From contig NZ_CP016450.1 in assembly GCF_001713395.1 (NCBI RefSeq), positions 1,984,001-2,048,000 of the forward strand: a stretch of DNA of 64,000 bases, in the 5' to 3' direction. A model generated the notes under the pieces. It did not search any database. It saw only the letters and a program-made list of their open reading frames with translations, and was not told the origin of the DNA. The stretch's first letter is position 1, and every line of letters begins with the position of its first letter. This document shows, piece after piece, positions 8,627-17,577 of this stretch. This stretch comes from Sinorhizobium sp. RAC02 (GTDB lineage Bacteria; Pseudomonadota; Alphaproteobacteria; Rhizobiales; Rhizobiaceae). A program made the position numbers and the translations under genes.

Positions 8627-10135
8627 ATGAGCAGCGCGACGACGGCAGCCGCGGGCACGGCCCGCACCATCCCCTTCGACAACAGCTATGCGCGGCTGCC
8701 CGATATTTTCTTCGCGCCGGTCGATCCGACACCGGTGGAGGCGCCGCGGCTGATCGCCTTCAACCGGGCACTCGCCGAAGAGCTTGGCCTCGATGCCGAC
8801 ATGCTGGAGCGGCGTGGCGCCGGCTATTTCTCCGGCAACGTTGCCCTGCCCGGGTCGCTGCCGCTCGCCATGGCCTATGCCGGCCACCAATTCGGCCAGT
8901 TCGTGCCGCGGCTTGGCGACGGGCGCGCCATCCTGCTGGGCGAAGTGATCGACCGCAACGGCAAGCGCCGAGACATCCAGCTGAAGGGTGCCGGCCAGAC
9001 GCCCTATTCGCGGCGCGGCGACGGGCGGGCAGCGCTCGGGCCGGTGCTGCGCGAATACATCATCAGCGAAGCCATGCATGCGCTCGGCATCCCGACCACG
9101 CGGGCGTTGGCCGCCGTCACCACCGGCCAGCCGGTCTATCGCGACCGGGTGCTGCCCGGCGCCGTCTTCACCCGTGTTGCCGCAAGCCACATCCGCGTCG
9201 GCACCTTCCAGTTCTTTGCCGCACGCGGCGAGACGGAGAACGTGCGCGTGCTGGCCGATCACGTCATCGAGCGGCACTATCCGGAGCTGAGCGGCGTCGA
9301 AAACCCCTATCTCGCGCTGCTCGACGCGGTGGCCGACCGGCAGGCCTCGCTGATTGCGCGATGGCTCGGCGTCGGCTTCATCCATGGCGTGATGAATACC
9401 GACAACATGACGATCTCAGGCGAGACGATCGACTTCGGCCCCTGTGCCTTCATGGACCACTACGACCCGCGCACCGTCTTTTCCTCGATCGACCAGAACG
9501 CCCGCTACGCCTTCGGCAACCAGCCGATGATCGGCCAGTGGAACATCGCCCGGCTCGCCGAGGCGATGCTCGCCATTCTCGACGAGGACCAGGACAAGGC
9601 GGTGGAGGCTGCGAACGCGGCCGTCGCCCGCTTCATGGAGCGGTTCCAGGACCACTGGAAGGCCGTCATCCGCGCCAAGCTCGGCCTCGGCGAGGACGAA
9701 GACGACGGCGACCAGACGCTGATCCGCGACCTGCTGGTGACGCTCTACGAGCAGAAGGCCGATTATACGCTCGCCTTCCGCCGGCTCTCGGATTCGGCCG
9801 AAAACAGCAACGCGGATGCAGCACTCGGCCGCCTCCTCGAAAACCCGGATGCCCTCACACCCTGGCTTGCCGCCTGGCGCGAGCGGCTGGCGCAGGACGC
9901 CGCGCCGCCACGGGACCGCGCGGCGGCAATGCGGCGCGTCAATCCGGCCTTCATCCCGCGCAACCACAAGGTCGAAGAGGCTTTGACGGAAGCCATCGAC
10001 CACGACGATTTCTCGCTGTTTGCGGCCCTGAACGATGTGCTGGCAAAGCCCTACGAGGACCAGCCGGCCTTCGCCGCCTACGCCGAGCCGCCCAAGCCCG
10101 GCGAAGAAATCACAGCGACATTTTGCGGGACCTGA
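8627..10135 (+). CDS. selO: Protein adenylyltransferase SelO (YdiU/UPF0061)
   Basis: The 502-residue protein carries the SelO pseudokinase signatures: YAGHQFGQFVPRLGDGRA, DIQLKGAGQTPYSRRGDGRA, IPTTRALAAVTTG and the metal-site stretch GVMNTDNMTISGETIDFGP. SelO binds ATP in a flipped orientation and AMPylates Ser/Thr/Tyr of metabolic proteins, with a role in redox homeostasis. The third residue from the end is Cys, where metazoan SelO has selenocysteine. It is transcribed alone, 62 bases after the acyltransferase gene. Confidence in the family is high; its targets are unknown. Confidence 0.93.
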   Translation: MSSATTAAAGTARTIPFDNSYARLPDIFFAPVDPTPVEAPRLIAFNRALAEELGLDADMLERRGAGYFSGNVALPGSLPLAMAYAGHQFGQFVPRLGDGRAILLGEVIDRNGKRRDIQLKGAGQTPYSRRGDGRAALGPVLREYIISEAMHALGIPTTRALAAVTTGQPVYRDRVLPGAVFTRVAASHIRVGTFQFFAARGETENVRVLADHVIERHYPELSGVENPYLALLDAVADRQASLIARWLGVGFIHGVMNTDNMTISGETIDFGPCAFMDHYDPRTVFSSIDQNARYAFGNQPMIGQWNIARLAEAMLAILDEDQDKAVEAANAAVARFMERFQDHWKAVIRAKLGLGEDEDDGDQTLIRDLLVTLYEQKADYTLAFRRLSDSAENSNADAALGRLLENPDALTPWLAAWRERLAQDAAPPRDRAAAMRRVNPAFIPRNHKVEEALTEAIDHDDFSLFAALNDVLAKPYEDQPAFAAYAEPPKPGEEITATFCGT

Positions 10136-10256
10136 ACCAACTTCAGGCATTGAAGCGTCACGTTTTCGCCCTAATTTCTCCAGCGTCCCTCCTTGAGCCG
10201 GACGTCATGCCGGCCCCTCTCCTCCCATCGGGTTGGCATCGCAAACGGAGACCATC

Positions 10257-12590
10257 ATGTTGTTATCCCTCACCGCCGCCCTCATCGCCATCATCGGATT
10301 GGTGCTGACGGGCGGAGGCGGCTGGCTGCTGTCGCTCGGCGGCAGCCCCTATTATCTCGTCACGGGCCTTGCCTTCCTCGTCACGGCCATCCTGCTGTTG
10401 CGCCGCTCCGCAGCGGCGATCTGGCTCTATGCCCTCATCATTCTCGGCTCGCTCGGCTGGGCGGTCTACGAGGTCGGTTTCGACTGGTGGCAGCTCGGAC
10501 CGCGCGGCGGCATCATCGTGCTGCTGGGCCTGTGGCTGATGCTGCCCGCCATCCGCCGCCCGCTCGGTTTTGCGAGCCCGACCGGCACGCCCTATCCGGC
10601 GTCGGCGCTGCCGCTCGCCATCGCCGTCGTTGTTGCCATCGGTGTCGCCGGCTATTCGCTGACACAGGACCCGCATGACGTGGCCGGCACGCTGCCGACC
10701 GACATCGTCAACGCGACGCCGGCGCTCGGCGGCAACGTGCCGGCCGGCGAATGGCACCAGTATGGCCGCACGCAATACGGCCAGCGCTATTCTCCGCTCG
10801 ACCAGATCAACACCGACAATGTCTCGACGCTGAAGGTCGCCTGGCAGTACCAGACCGGCGACGTGAAGCTGCCCGATGACGTGGGCGAGACCACCTACCA
10901 GGTGACGCCGCTGAAGATTGCCGACACGCTCTACATGTGCACGCCGCACAACTGGGCGATCGCGCTCGATGCCGCGACCGGCAAGGAGAAGTGGAAATAC
11001 GATTCCAACTCCGGCATGAACCCGGACCGACAGCACCAGACATGCCGCGGCGTGACCTATTATGCCGATCCGGCCGCGACATCAGGCACGACCTGCGCGA
11101 CGCGCGTCTACCTGCCGACGTCCGACGCCCGCCTGATCGCGCTCGACGCGGCAACCGGCGACGTCTGCACGACCTTCGCGGACAACGGCGTGCTGCACCT
11201 CGAAAAGGGCATGCCGTACAACCCGGCCGGCTACTACTATTCCACCTCGCCGCCCGTCATCACCGACGGCAAGATCATCATCGGCGGGGCGGTCAACGAC
11301 AACTACTCGACGAAGGAGCAGTCGGGCGTCATCCGCGCCTTCGACGTCAATTCCGGTGCACTGCTGTGGAACTGGGATTCCGGCAATCCTGACGTCACGA
11401 CACCGCTGCCGGAAGGCCAGGTCTATACGGTCAACTCGCCGAATTCCTGGTCGGTGTTCAGCTATGACGACGCGCTCGGCCTCGTCTATGTGCCGCTGGG
11501 CAACCAGGTGCCGGACCAGCTCGGCATGGGCCGCAGCGAGCATGTCGAAAAATACTCGTCGTCCATCGCCGCACTCGACATCAAGACCGGTGCCGTGCGC
11601 TGGGTGCGCCAGACCGTGCACCATGACCTGTGGGACATGGACGTACCGGCCCAGCCGGCGCTGATCGACATCACGAAGGACGGCGCGACCATCCCCGCGC
11701 TTGTCGGCCCGACCAAACAGGGCGATATCTACGTGCTCGACCGGCGCACCGGAGAGCCGATCATTCCGGTCAAGGAGATACCGGCACCGACTGGGGCGAT
11801 CCCGGAAGACTTCACCGCCCCGACGCAGCCGATATCCGATCTCACCTTCTCGCCTCCGCCACTGACGGAAAAGGACATGTGGGGCGTCACCATGTTCGAC
11901 CAGCTGGCGTGCCGCATCGACTTCCTGTCGATGAAATACGAGGGCCGCTATACGCCGCCGTCGCTGCAAGGCACGATCGTCTATCCGGGCAATTTTGGCA
12001 CCTTCAACTGGGGCTCGGTCGCGGTCGATCCCGAACGGCAGGTGATGTTCGGCATGCCGACCTACCTCGCCTTCACCTCCCGCCTCGTGCCGCGTGACCA
12101 GATCCCGCCGAAGGGGCAGGACGAGAAGGGTTCCGAACAGGGCCTGAACCGCAATGACGGCGCACCCTACGGCGTCTTCATGGGTCCGTTCCTCGGGCCG
12201 CTCGGCATTCCCTGCCAGGCACCGCCATGGGGCTATGTCGCGGGTGCAGACCTTGCGACCGGCAAGATCGCCTACAAGCACAAGAACGGCACGGTCATGG
12301 ACATGACGCCGCTGCCGCTGCCCTTCAAGGTCGGCGTGCCCGGCATCGGCGGGCCGATCATCACCAAGGGCGGCGTCGCCTTCCTCGGTGCGGCCGTCGA
12401 CAACTACATCCGCGCCTATGACGTGACGAGCGGCCGCCAGCTCTGGGAAGGCCGCCTGCCCGCCGGTGGACAGGCAACGCCGATGACCTACACGGCTGGC
12501 GACAAGCAATACGTTCTGATCGTCGCCGGCGGCCACGGCTCCGTCGGCACCAAGCCGGGCGACTACGTCATCGCCTATACGCTGCCGTAA
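10257..12590 (+). CDS. gcd: Membrane-bound PQQ-dependent glucose/quinate/shikimate-family dehydrogenase
   Basis: The product has 777 residues when started at ATG 10257, which follows ACGGAG; an upstream TTG at 10233 is in frame but less well placed. Five hydrophobic helices (to about residue 140) anchor an eight-bladed PQQ propeller in the periplasm, opening with ATPALGGNVPAGEWHQYGRTQYGQRYSPLDQI. WNWDSGNPD, HDLWDMDVPAQP and PWGYVAGADLATG are family motifs. Such enzymes oxidise glucose or related polyols and pass electrons to ubiquinone. No pqq biosynthesis gene is present in the window. A strong terminator follows. Confidence 0.9.
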   Translation: MLLSLTAALIAIIGLVLTGGGGWLLSLGGSPYYLVTGLAFLVTAILLLRRSAAAIWLYALIILGSLGWAVYEVGFDWWQLGPRGGIIVLLGLWLMLPAIRRPLGFASPTGTPYPASALPLAIAVVVAIGVAGYSLTQDPHDVAGTLPTDIVNATPALGGNVPAGEWHQYGRTQYGQRYSPLDQINTDNVSTLKVAWQYQTGDVKLPDDVGETTYQVTPLKIADTLYMCTPHNWAIALDAATGKEKWKYDSNSGMNPDRQHQTCRGVTYYADPAATSGTTCATRVYLPTSDARLIALDAATGDVCTTFADNGVLHLEKGMPYNPAGYYYSTSPPVITDGKIIIGGAVNDNYSTKEQSGVIRAFDVNSGALLWNWDSGNPDVTTPLPEGQVYTVNSPNSWSVFSYDDALGLVYVPLGNQVPDQLGMGRSEHVEKYSSSIAALDIKTGAVRWVRQTVHHDLWDMDVPAQPALIDITKDGATIPALVGPTKQGDIYVLDRRTGEPIIPVKEIPAPTGAIPEDFTAPTQPISDLTFSPPPLTEKDMWGVTMFDQLACRIDFLSMKYEGRYTPPSLQGTIVYPGNFGTFNWGSVAVDPERQVMFGMPTYLAFTSRLVPRDQIPPKGQDEKGSEQGLNRNDGAPYGVFMGPFLGPLGIPCQAPPWGYVAGADLATGKIAYKHKNGTVMDMTPLPLPFKVGVPGIGGPIITKGGVAFLGAAVDNYIRAYDVTSGRQLWEGRLPAGGQATPMTYTAGDKQYVLIVAGGHGSVGTKPGDYVIAYTLP

Positions 12591-12611
12591 GGGCGCCACA
12601 GGGTGAAAAGC

Positions 12612-12642
12612 CGGCGCGGGCGATGTCCCGCGCCGTTTTTTT
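12612..12642 (+). terminator. Rho-independent terminator after the PQQ dehydrogenase gene
   Basis: A perfect nine-base-pair stem (CGGCGCGGG / CCCGCGCCG) with a six-base loop is followed at once by seven T residues, 22 bases after the stop codon. Confidence 0.9.
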
Positions 12643-12759
12643 GCACGACGTCCCCTAGATCTCATAAGGCTCGCTCGACATTGGCCGGGTTCACGGCTTG
12701 CCTCGCCGGCATGCCCCTCCCATTATGCCCCTCTCCAGATCCTCCCCGGGAGATTCGCC

Positions 12760-14436
12760 ATGAAGGACGACTGGCGGCTGATCGCCGCGCCGGTGAAGCA
12801 TATTCTTGCCGACTACTGGCACGCCTCGCGTGGCCTGCTGGCGCTGGTGGCCGCGATCGTGTTCCTGTCCGCGATTGCGTCGATCGCAGCACCCTACCTG
12901 TTTTCACGCCTCATCGACCAGCTGACCGCAGACCGCTTCGCCGAGACGCTGGCGCTTGGCTTCGTCGTCTATGCTCTCCTCATCGGCGCGGCCGCGGCAC
13001 TTCAGTACATGGTGCAATACCTCTCCTACATGAGCGCGGAGAATCTCAGCTTCATTGCCGGCACCAGCCTGTTTGCGCGGCTGCTGAAGAAGCGCGCCGC
13101 CTTCTTCGTCGAGCACAACCCGGCCGAAATCGAAAGCGCCGGCCAGCGTGGACAGGGCGCGATGATGACGCTCGTGCAGCTCGCACTCATCGTCTTCATT
13201 CCAGGCACCACACAGATCGCGCTGGCACTCGGCATGCTGGGCGCGACGATCAATCTCGAAATCGTGCTGATCGTGCTCGCCTATGGCTGCGGCTTCATCG
13301 CGCTGACGGCCATTGCCAACCACCGCACGCGGCGCTTTCTCGACGCTGCGATCGCCGCCGGCCAGGAGAACGCCAAATTCGTCGGCAACGCCATGACCGC
13401 CATGGAGACGCTGCGCCATTTCGGCAGCCATGGCTGGATGCAGGCGCGGTTTGCCGAAAAGGCGGGCGAAGAGCGTGATAACTGGGCCGCCTTCTGCCGC
13501 CGCCGCATCGGTTATTCCTCGGTGCTCGGCGCGGGGCTCGCCTTTCAGTTCGCCGTCACCTTCCTGCTGATCCTGCCGCGCTACCGGGCCGGCGACCTCA
13601 GCGTCGGCGACGTCGTGCTGTTCAACACCCTGCTCCTGCAACTGAACCAGCCCTTCGAAATGATCGGCCATGCGCTGGACGACGTGATGCGCGCCCGCGC
13701 CTCGCTGCTGCCGCTCGCCCGCATCTGGGCCGCTCCCGAGGAACCGGATGGCGCGACCACCGGCGGTTTCGCCCCTGCAGCTGGCCGGCTTGCCTTCGAG
13801 GACGTCTCCTATGTCCATGAAAACGGCCGCGGTGTGAACGATGTGAGCCTTACTGCCGCGCGCGGGCGCATCACCTATCTCGTCGGCGAAACCGGCTCCG
13901 GCAAATCGACGCTGCTGCGGCTGGCGCTGAAATCGATCACCCCCGCTTCCGGCCGGATCAGCGTGGACGGCGTCGATCTCGACACCGTCTCGCAGCGGGA
14001 CTGGTACGGCGCCGTCGGCATCGTGCCGCAGGAAGCGGTGCTGCTCAACGATACGCTCGCCGTCAACATCGCGCTCGGCCGCGCGATGGACCCCGAACGG
14101 CTGCGGCGGGCCGCCGAGAAGGCCGCGATCCGTCCCTTCATCGACGGGCTGCCGGAGGGGTTCGAGACGAAGGTAGGCGAACGCGGCATGAAGCTTTCCG
14201 GCGGGGAACGGCAGCGCATCGCGATTGCCCGCGCGCTTTATGCCGATCCGCAATTCCTCTTCCTCGACGAGGCGAGCTCGGCGCTGGACGAGGCCACCGA
14301 GGCAGAGATCATGCAGCATATCCGCAGCCTTGCCGGCGACGTGACGATCCTTGCCGTCACCCATCGCACAAGCGTCATCGCGCCCGCCGATCACGTCGTT
14401 CGCCTCGGGTCCGGCCGCGTCGAAAGCGACGCATAG
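12760..14436 (+). CDS. ABC exporter half-transporter (fused permease and ATPase)
   Basis: The 558-residue protein has an N-terminal type-1 exporter transmembrane domain of about six helices (residues about 20-300) and a C-terminal nucleotide-binding domain. The latter has Walker A GETGSGKST, signature LSGGERQRIAIARA, Walker B FLFLDEASSALD and the H-loop AVTHRTS. The order and coupling-helix region resemble the Atm1/heavy-metal-tolerance and lipid-flippase-like families, but the substrate is unknown. It would work as a homodimer. It is preceded by its own leader after the upstream terminator. Confidence 0.88.
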   Translation: MKDDWRLIAAPVKHILADYWHASRGLLALVAAIVFLSAIASIAAPYLFSRLIDQLTADRFAETLALGFVVYALLIGAAAALQYMVQYLSYMSAENLSFIAGTSLFARLLKKRAAFFVEHNPAEIESAGQRGQGAMMTLVQLALIVFIPGTTQIALALGMLGATINLEIVLIVLAYGCGFIALTAIANHRTRRFLDAAIAAGQENAKFVGNAMTAMETLRHFGSHGWMQARFAEKAGEERDNWAAFCRRRIGYSSVLGAGLAFQFAVTFLLILPRYRAGDLSVGDVVLFNTLLLQLNQPFEMIGHALDDVMRARASLLPLARIWAAPEEPDGATTGGFAPAAGRLAFEDVSYVHENGRGVNDVSLTAARGRITYLVGETGSGKSTLLRLALKSITPASGRISVDGVDLDTVSQRDWYGAVGIVPQEAVLLNDTLAVNIALGRAMDPERLRRAAEKAAIRPFIDGLPEGFETKVGERGMKLSGGERQRIAIARALYADPQFLFLDEASSALDEATEAEIMQHIRSLAGDVTILAVTHRTSVIAPADHVVRLGSGRVESDA

Positions 14437-14507
14437 GCTGCCGCAAGTCTCGCAAAAGCTGCATATCCTAAAGGTTCCGTCAAAGTCATTTTGAGGGAGC
14501 CTTTTTC

Positions 14508-14957
14508 ATGAAGATCGATGGCAGCATGCTTCCCAACTACACGCTCGGCAAGCCGCGCACGACCAGCGACGACAGCCTCTACAGCAGTGGCGGCGGCGGT
14601 TCGAGCGCCCGCAACATCCCGACTGTGGCGCCGACGAGCGGAATGCCGTCCGGCCTTGCCAATGCGCTGTGGATGACCAGCGCGAAGCTCGACAAGGCGC
14701 AGGACGAAAGCGACAGCCTGCTTGCCGAATTCATGGAGCTTTCCAAGATGACGCCGGTCGAGCGCCTGCGAAAGGAGCTGCTCGACGGCATGGGACTGAC
14801 CGAGGAAAGCCTCGCCGCGATGCCGCCGGAAGAGCGTTCGGCCGTCGAGGAAGAGATCCGCCGCGCCATCAAGGAACAGCTCGGCGTCGACCAGACACAG
14901 CAGGCAGGCACGGCGGAAGGGCAACCCGTCGCCGGCACGACGGAGGCGGAGGCGTAA
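14508..14957 (+). CDS. Conserved hypothetical protein, helical, Ser/Gly-rich N-terminus
   Basis: This 149-residue acidic protein has no signal peptide or membrane segment. Its N-terminus is low-complexity (SLYSSGGGGSS), the middle is helical (LWMTSAKLDKAQDESDSLLAEFMELSKMTPVERLRKELL) and the tail is Gln/Thr/Ala-rich. The MTPVERLRKELLDGMGLTEESLAAMPPEER segment looks like a small folded unit seen in rhizobial proteins of unknown role. A ribosome site (GAGGGAG) precedes the ATG. It follows the ABC gene by about 70 bases and may be co-transcribed. Confidence 0.6.
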   Translation: MKIDGSMLPNYTLGKPRTTSDDSLYSSGGGGSSARNIPTVAPTSGMPSGLANALWMTSAKLDKAQDESDSLLAEFMELSKMTPVERLRKELLDGMGLTEESLAAMPPEERSAVEEEIRRAIKEQLGVDQTQQAGTAEGQPVAGTTEAEA

Positions 14958-15007
14958 CCGCCTTCGCTTTCATCCCTTCCCTTCGGATAGAAATCCGATT
15001 GACAAAC

Positions 15008-15032
15008 GTCGCGATTTCGAGAATATCGCGAC
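15008..15032. promoter_or_regulatory. Promoter-overlapping inverted repeat (possible operator)
   Basis: GTCGCGAT (15008-15015) and ATCGCGAC (15025-15032) form a perfect eight-base inverted repeat with a nine-base spacer. It sits between and over the putative -35 (TTGACA, 14999) and -10 elements of the candidate sRNA, which is where a repressor would bind. Confidence 0.4.
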
Positions 15033-15137
15033 CATGATCAAGAGCACGCACATCGCCGCAACGTATTTTTGGCTGTTCCGATAGGAGCGGCTGTTTGATC
15101 ATGTCAACAAGCCGCCATCAGGCGGCTTTGTTGTTTT
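15030..15137 (+). ncRNA. Candidate small RNA or structured leader
   Basis: A TTGACA box at 14999-15004 is followed 17 bases later by AATATC, so transcription could begin near 15030. CATGATCAA (15033-15041) pairs perfectly with TTGATCATG (15095-15103), and the transcript would end in a GC-rich terminator hairpin at 15105-15137. This gives an RNA of about 105 bases with no good coding frame. It could be a trans-acting sRNA or an attenuating leader of the GNAT gene at 15174. No known rhizobial RNA family is recognised. Confidence 0.45.
15105..15137 (+). terminator. Rho-independent terminator ahead of the GNAT gene
   Basis: GCCGCC-ATCA-GGCGGC forms a hairpin, extended by CAACAA/TTTGTTG with one bulged T, and a TTTT run follows. 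It lies 37 bases upstream of the next gene, so it ends a short upstream transcript rather than that gene. Confidence 0.75.
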
Positions 15138-15173
15138 AGGGCACCTGATGGCAGAAAACCCAAGGAGCCCGAA

Positions 15174-15674
15174 ATGCACACTACCGTCATCAAGCTTGAA
15201 CCGCCCGCTCTCGAACGCCCGCCGATGCTGACCATCCGCGCCGCACGTCCGGGCGACCTGCAGCAGATCCTCGACATGATCACGCTGCTGGCCGAATGCC
15301 ACGGCGACATCGCAAAAATCGCTGCCGTCGATCTCGACCGCGACCTGTTCGGCGCCAATCCCTGGATCACGGCACTCGTTGCCGAAGCGAACGGCCGGCT
15401 GATCGGCTACGCCCTGCTCGTGCCGACCTACCGGGCAACGGAAGGCCTGCGCGGCATGGACCTGCACCACCTGTTCGTGCGTGCCGACCACCGCGCCCAC
15501 GGCATCGGCCGCCACCTCGTTTCGCGCGCCCGTGAACACGCCCGCATCGCCGGCTGCGGCTACCTGTCGGTCAGCGCGGCCACCGGCAATTTCGGCGCGC
15601 ATCGCTTCTACGAACAGATGAACTTCCGGGCTGGTCCCGTCACGGGCATGCGCTACGTTCACGCCCTGGGCTGA
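15174..15674 (+). CDS. GNAT-family N-acetyltransferase
   Basis: The 166-residue protein shows the GNAT order: LTIRAARPGDLQQILDMI, a beta-4 strand GYALLVPTYRATEGLRGMDLHHLFVRADHRAHGIGRHLV containing the acetyl-CoA pyrophosphate loop (RAHGIGRHL), and the terminal GNFGAHRFYEQMNF. The first 15 residues are an extra tail. AAGGAG lies eight bases before the ATG. The acceptor (amine, amino acid or protein) is unknown. It sits just downstream of a terminator and is followed 25 bases later by the DJ-1/PfpI gene. Confidence 0.85.
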   Translation: MHTTVIKLEPPALERPPMLTIRAARPGDLQQILDMITLLAECHGDIAKIAAVDLDRDLFGANPWITALVAEANGRLIGYALLVPTYRATEGLRGMDLHHLFVRADHRAHGIGRHLVSRAREHARIAGCGYLSVSAATGNFGAHRFYEQMNFRAGPVTGMRYVHALG

Positions 15675-15699
15675 CCGCCGAATCAAGGAGGACACCGAC

Positions 15700-16284
15700 A
15701 TGACGAAGCGACTGGCCATCGTGCTGACCGAGGGTTATGCCGACTGGGAATGCGGGCTGCTGATGGCGACCGCGCGCCACGAATGCAGCGCGCAGACTGT
15801 CATCCTCACCCCGGCTGGCCAGGACGCCACCTCGCTCGGCGGCGTTTCCATCAGGTCTGCCGGCAAGGCGGAGGATGCCGCCCCCGCCGATTACGACGTG
15901 CTGGTGCTCTGCGGCGGCACGATCTGGCAATCCGATGACGTGCCCGACCTTTCGGCTCCGGTCGGGCGTTTCATCGCGGCCGGCAAACCGGTCGCCGCCA
16001 TCTGCGACGCCACGCTCGCACTCGGCGGCCTCGGCCTGCTCGATACCCGCGCCCATACCGGCAACTACGCCAGCCAGCTCAAGGACGTCGTACCCACCTA
16101 CCGCGGGGCCGAACTCTACCGCAACCAGCCGCAGGCCGTCAGCGACCAGGGCGTCATCACCGCGTCAGGTGCGGCACCGGTGTCGTTTGCGCGGGAAATC
16201 CTGGATGCCATCGGGCTGGGTTCAGCGGAACTTTCCGACTATCTCGGCATGTATGGTGACGAGCACCGCAAGGTGGGTGGCTGA
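15700..16284 (+). CDS. DJ-1/PfpI-superfamily (class I glutamine amidotransferase-like) protein
   Basis: This 194-residue protein opens with LAIVLTEGYADWECGLLMAT, has the acidic residue in the first loop and places the likely nucleophile Cys in the elbow AAICDATLALGGLGLLD. Many PfpI members have a His/Gly after this Cys; here it is followed by Asp. The family includes glyoxalase III-type, deglycase-like and chaperone proteins, so the activity is open. AAGGAGG lies 11 bases ahead of the ATG. It is probably co-transcribed with the GNAT gene. Confidence 0.82.
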   Translation: MTKRLAIVLTEGYADWECGLLMATARHECSAQTVILTPAGQDATSLGGVSIRSAGKAEDAAPADYDVLVLCGGTIWQSDDVPDLSAPVGRFIAAGKPVAAICDATLALGGLGLLDTRAHTGNYASQLKDVVPTYRGAELYRNQPQAVSDQGVITASGAAPVSFAREILDAIGLGSAELSDYLGMYGDEHRKVGG

Positions 16285-16650
16285 CGACCGGGTAAGCGGC
16301 GGATTTGGCATCGACAGAAGGGTCCGCTTCGCGCCAACTGCGGACACTCCTCGAAGCGTCATAGAGGTCTGCTCCCGCCCCCATTGCGGCCGTCGATGAT
16401 ATGAGACGAAGACGACTAAAGCGGACGATATGGTCCCTGTCGTATTGAATCATATCTGCTGCAGGTTTCAGGATTTTTGCGACAAATTACGGACAGCCTT
16501 ATAGCTTGGCTGGCTGAAAGCCGAAACCACCAATCTCAGCCGTCACGTTTTGTTAAGTACGAATTCATTCGATAAAATTTTAGTCTTAATGCCGCGCGGG
16601 TACGCCATTAGTGGTCGACACCATGGTAATCCCACGCGCGGAGACTTCAC
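16285..16650. other. Non-coding stretch upstream of the esterase
   Basis: No convincing gene is seen. Bases about 16310-16355 resemble a degenerate dispersed element whose translation would read RVRFAPTADT, a string that recurs in short spurious proteins of alphaproteobacteria. From about 16440 the sequence becomes A+T-richer (for example GATAAAATTTTAG near 16571) and probably holds the promoter of the esterase. CCGCGCG (16592-16598) and CGCGCGG (16635-16641) can pair, and the right arm overlaps the ribosome site. Confidence 0.5.
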
Positions 16651-17577
16651 ATGCGACGATGTTTTCTGAATACCTTACTGATAGCTGTCATCGTCGGCTT
16701 CAGCGTCCCTAGTGGTCCGACGCACACGTACGCTCAGTCGACTCCAAAAGCCCAGTTGGGAGAGGGGCGCGCATACGAGATCATCGATAGCGAAGTCTGG
16801 GATGTGCCCGATCCAGTTTCCGGTCGCACTTACCAAGTCTTCGTCGCTTTACCACCGTCCTATGCGAAGGAACCTCAGCGGCGCTACCCCGTGCTTTACG
16901 TCACCGATGCTGATTACGCTTTCCCGATCATCCGGCAGATCGGCCGCCGTCTGAACGTCGAAGGGCCCCGGATCGAGGAGTTCATTCTTGTCGGTTTGTC
17001 TTATGGAAAGGGTGAGGATGGCAAGGTCAGCCGTCAGCGCGACTACACCCCCACGTCGAACGGTCCAAGGAGCGCACCTGCTGGTGCGATCCATGGGCAG
17101 GGACGGGCCTATCAGCGATACTTGGGTGATCAGGTGAAACCATCTATCGCCGCCCGCTACCGTACCGATCCCGCCAGATCGCTCTTCCTTGGCCACTCCT
17201 ACGGTGCTTTGCTTGGCGCACAGATCCTGTTCACCGAACCTGGCTTGTTTAGCGGCTATATCCTCGGTAGCCCCTCTCTCTGGTACGACAAGCGCCACAC
17301 CTTCAAGCTCGAAACGGACTACGCCATGCAGAACAAGGACCTGCCGGCGAAGGTCTATCTTTATGTCGGCGCCTATGAGGCGCAGCGCAAAGGCGACCGG
17401 CGCTACAACCAGACGGTAGATATGGTCGCCGACAACCGCGCTTTAGAAGTAGCGTTGCAGAGCCGAAAGTATCCGAACCTCCAATTGAAGTCGGCGGTTT
17501 TGGACGACGAGGATCACCTCACCGTCGCGCCGCGTGGCTTCACGCAGGGCTTGGAGTACCTTCTGAGAGTGCGCTGA
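16651..17577 (+). CDS. Secreted alpha/beta-hydrolase, putative esterase (esterase D/Fes/IroE type)
   Basis: This 308-residue protein has a signal peptide (TLLIAVIVGFSVPSGPTHTYA) and a PF00756-like esterase domain: YQVFVALPPSY, RYPVLYVTDADY, the nucleophile elbow LGHSYGALLGAQ, GSPSLWYDK and a late DDEDHLTVAP carrying the likely catalytic His. Relatives hydrolyse siderophore esters or other acyl esters in the periplasm. Base composition is less G+C-rich than its neighbours, and repeat-like DNA lies on both sides, hinting at acquisition. There is no siderophore gene nearby, so the substrate is open. Confidence 0.8.
   Translation: MRRCFLNTLLIAVIVGFSVPSGPTHTYAQSTPKAQLGEGRAYEIIDSEVWDVPDPVSGRTYQVFVALPPSYAKEPQRRYPVLYVTDADYAFPIIRQIGRRLNVEGPRIEEFILVGLSYGKGEDGKVSRQRDYTPTSNGPRSAPAGAIHGQGRAYQRYLGDQVKPSIAARYRTDPARSLFLGHSYGALLGAQILFTEPGLFSGYILGSPSLWYDKRHTFKLETDYAMQNKDLPAKVYLYVGAYEAQRKGDRRYNQTVDMVADNRALEVALQSRKYPNLQLKSAVLDDEDHLTVAPRGFTQGLEYLLRVR

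Noticed and set aside
11082..12665. 527-residue minus-strand frame opposite the PQQ dehydrogenase
   Set aside because: Mirror frame of a conserved enzyme; passes through the terminator.
16157..16453. 98-residue minus-strand frame over the region upstream of the esterase
   Set aside because: It translates degenerate repeat-like DNA and overlaps the end of the DJ-1/PfpI gene; no ribosome site.
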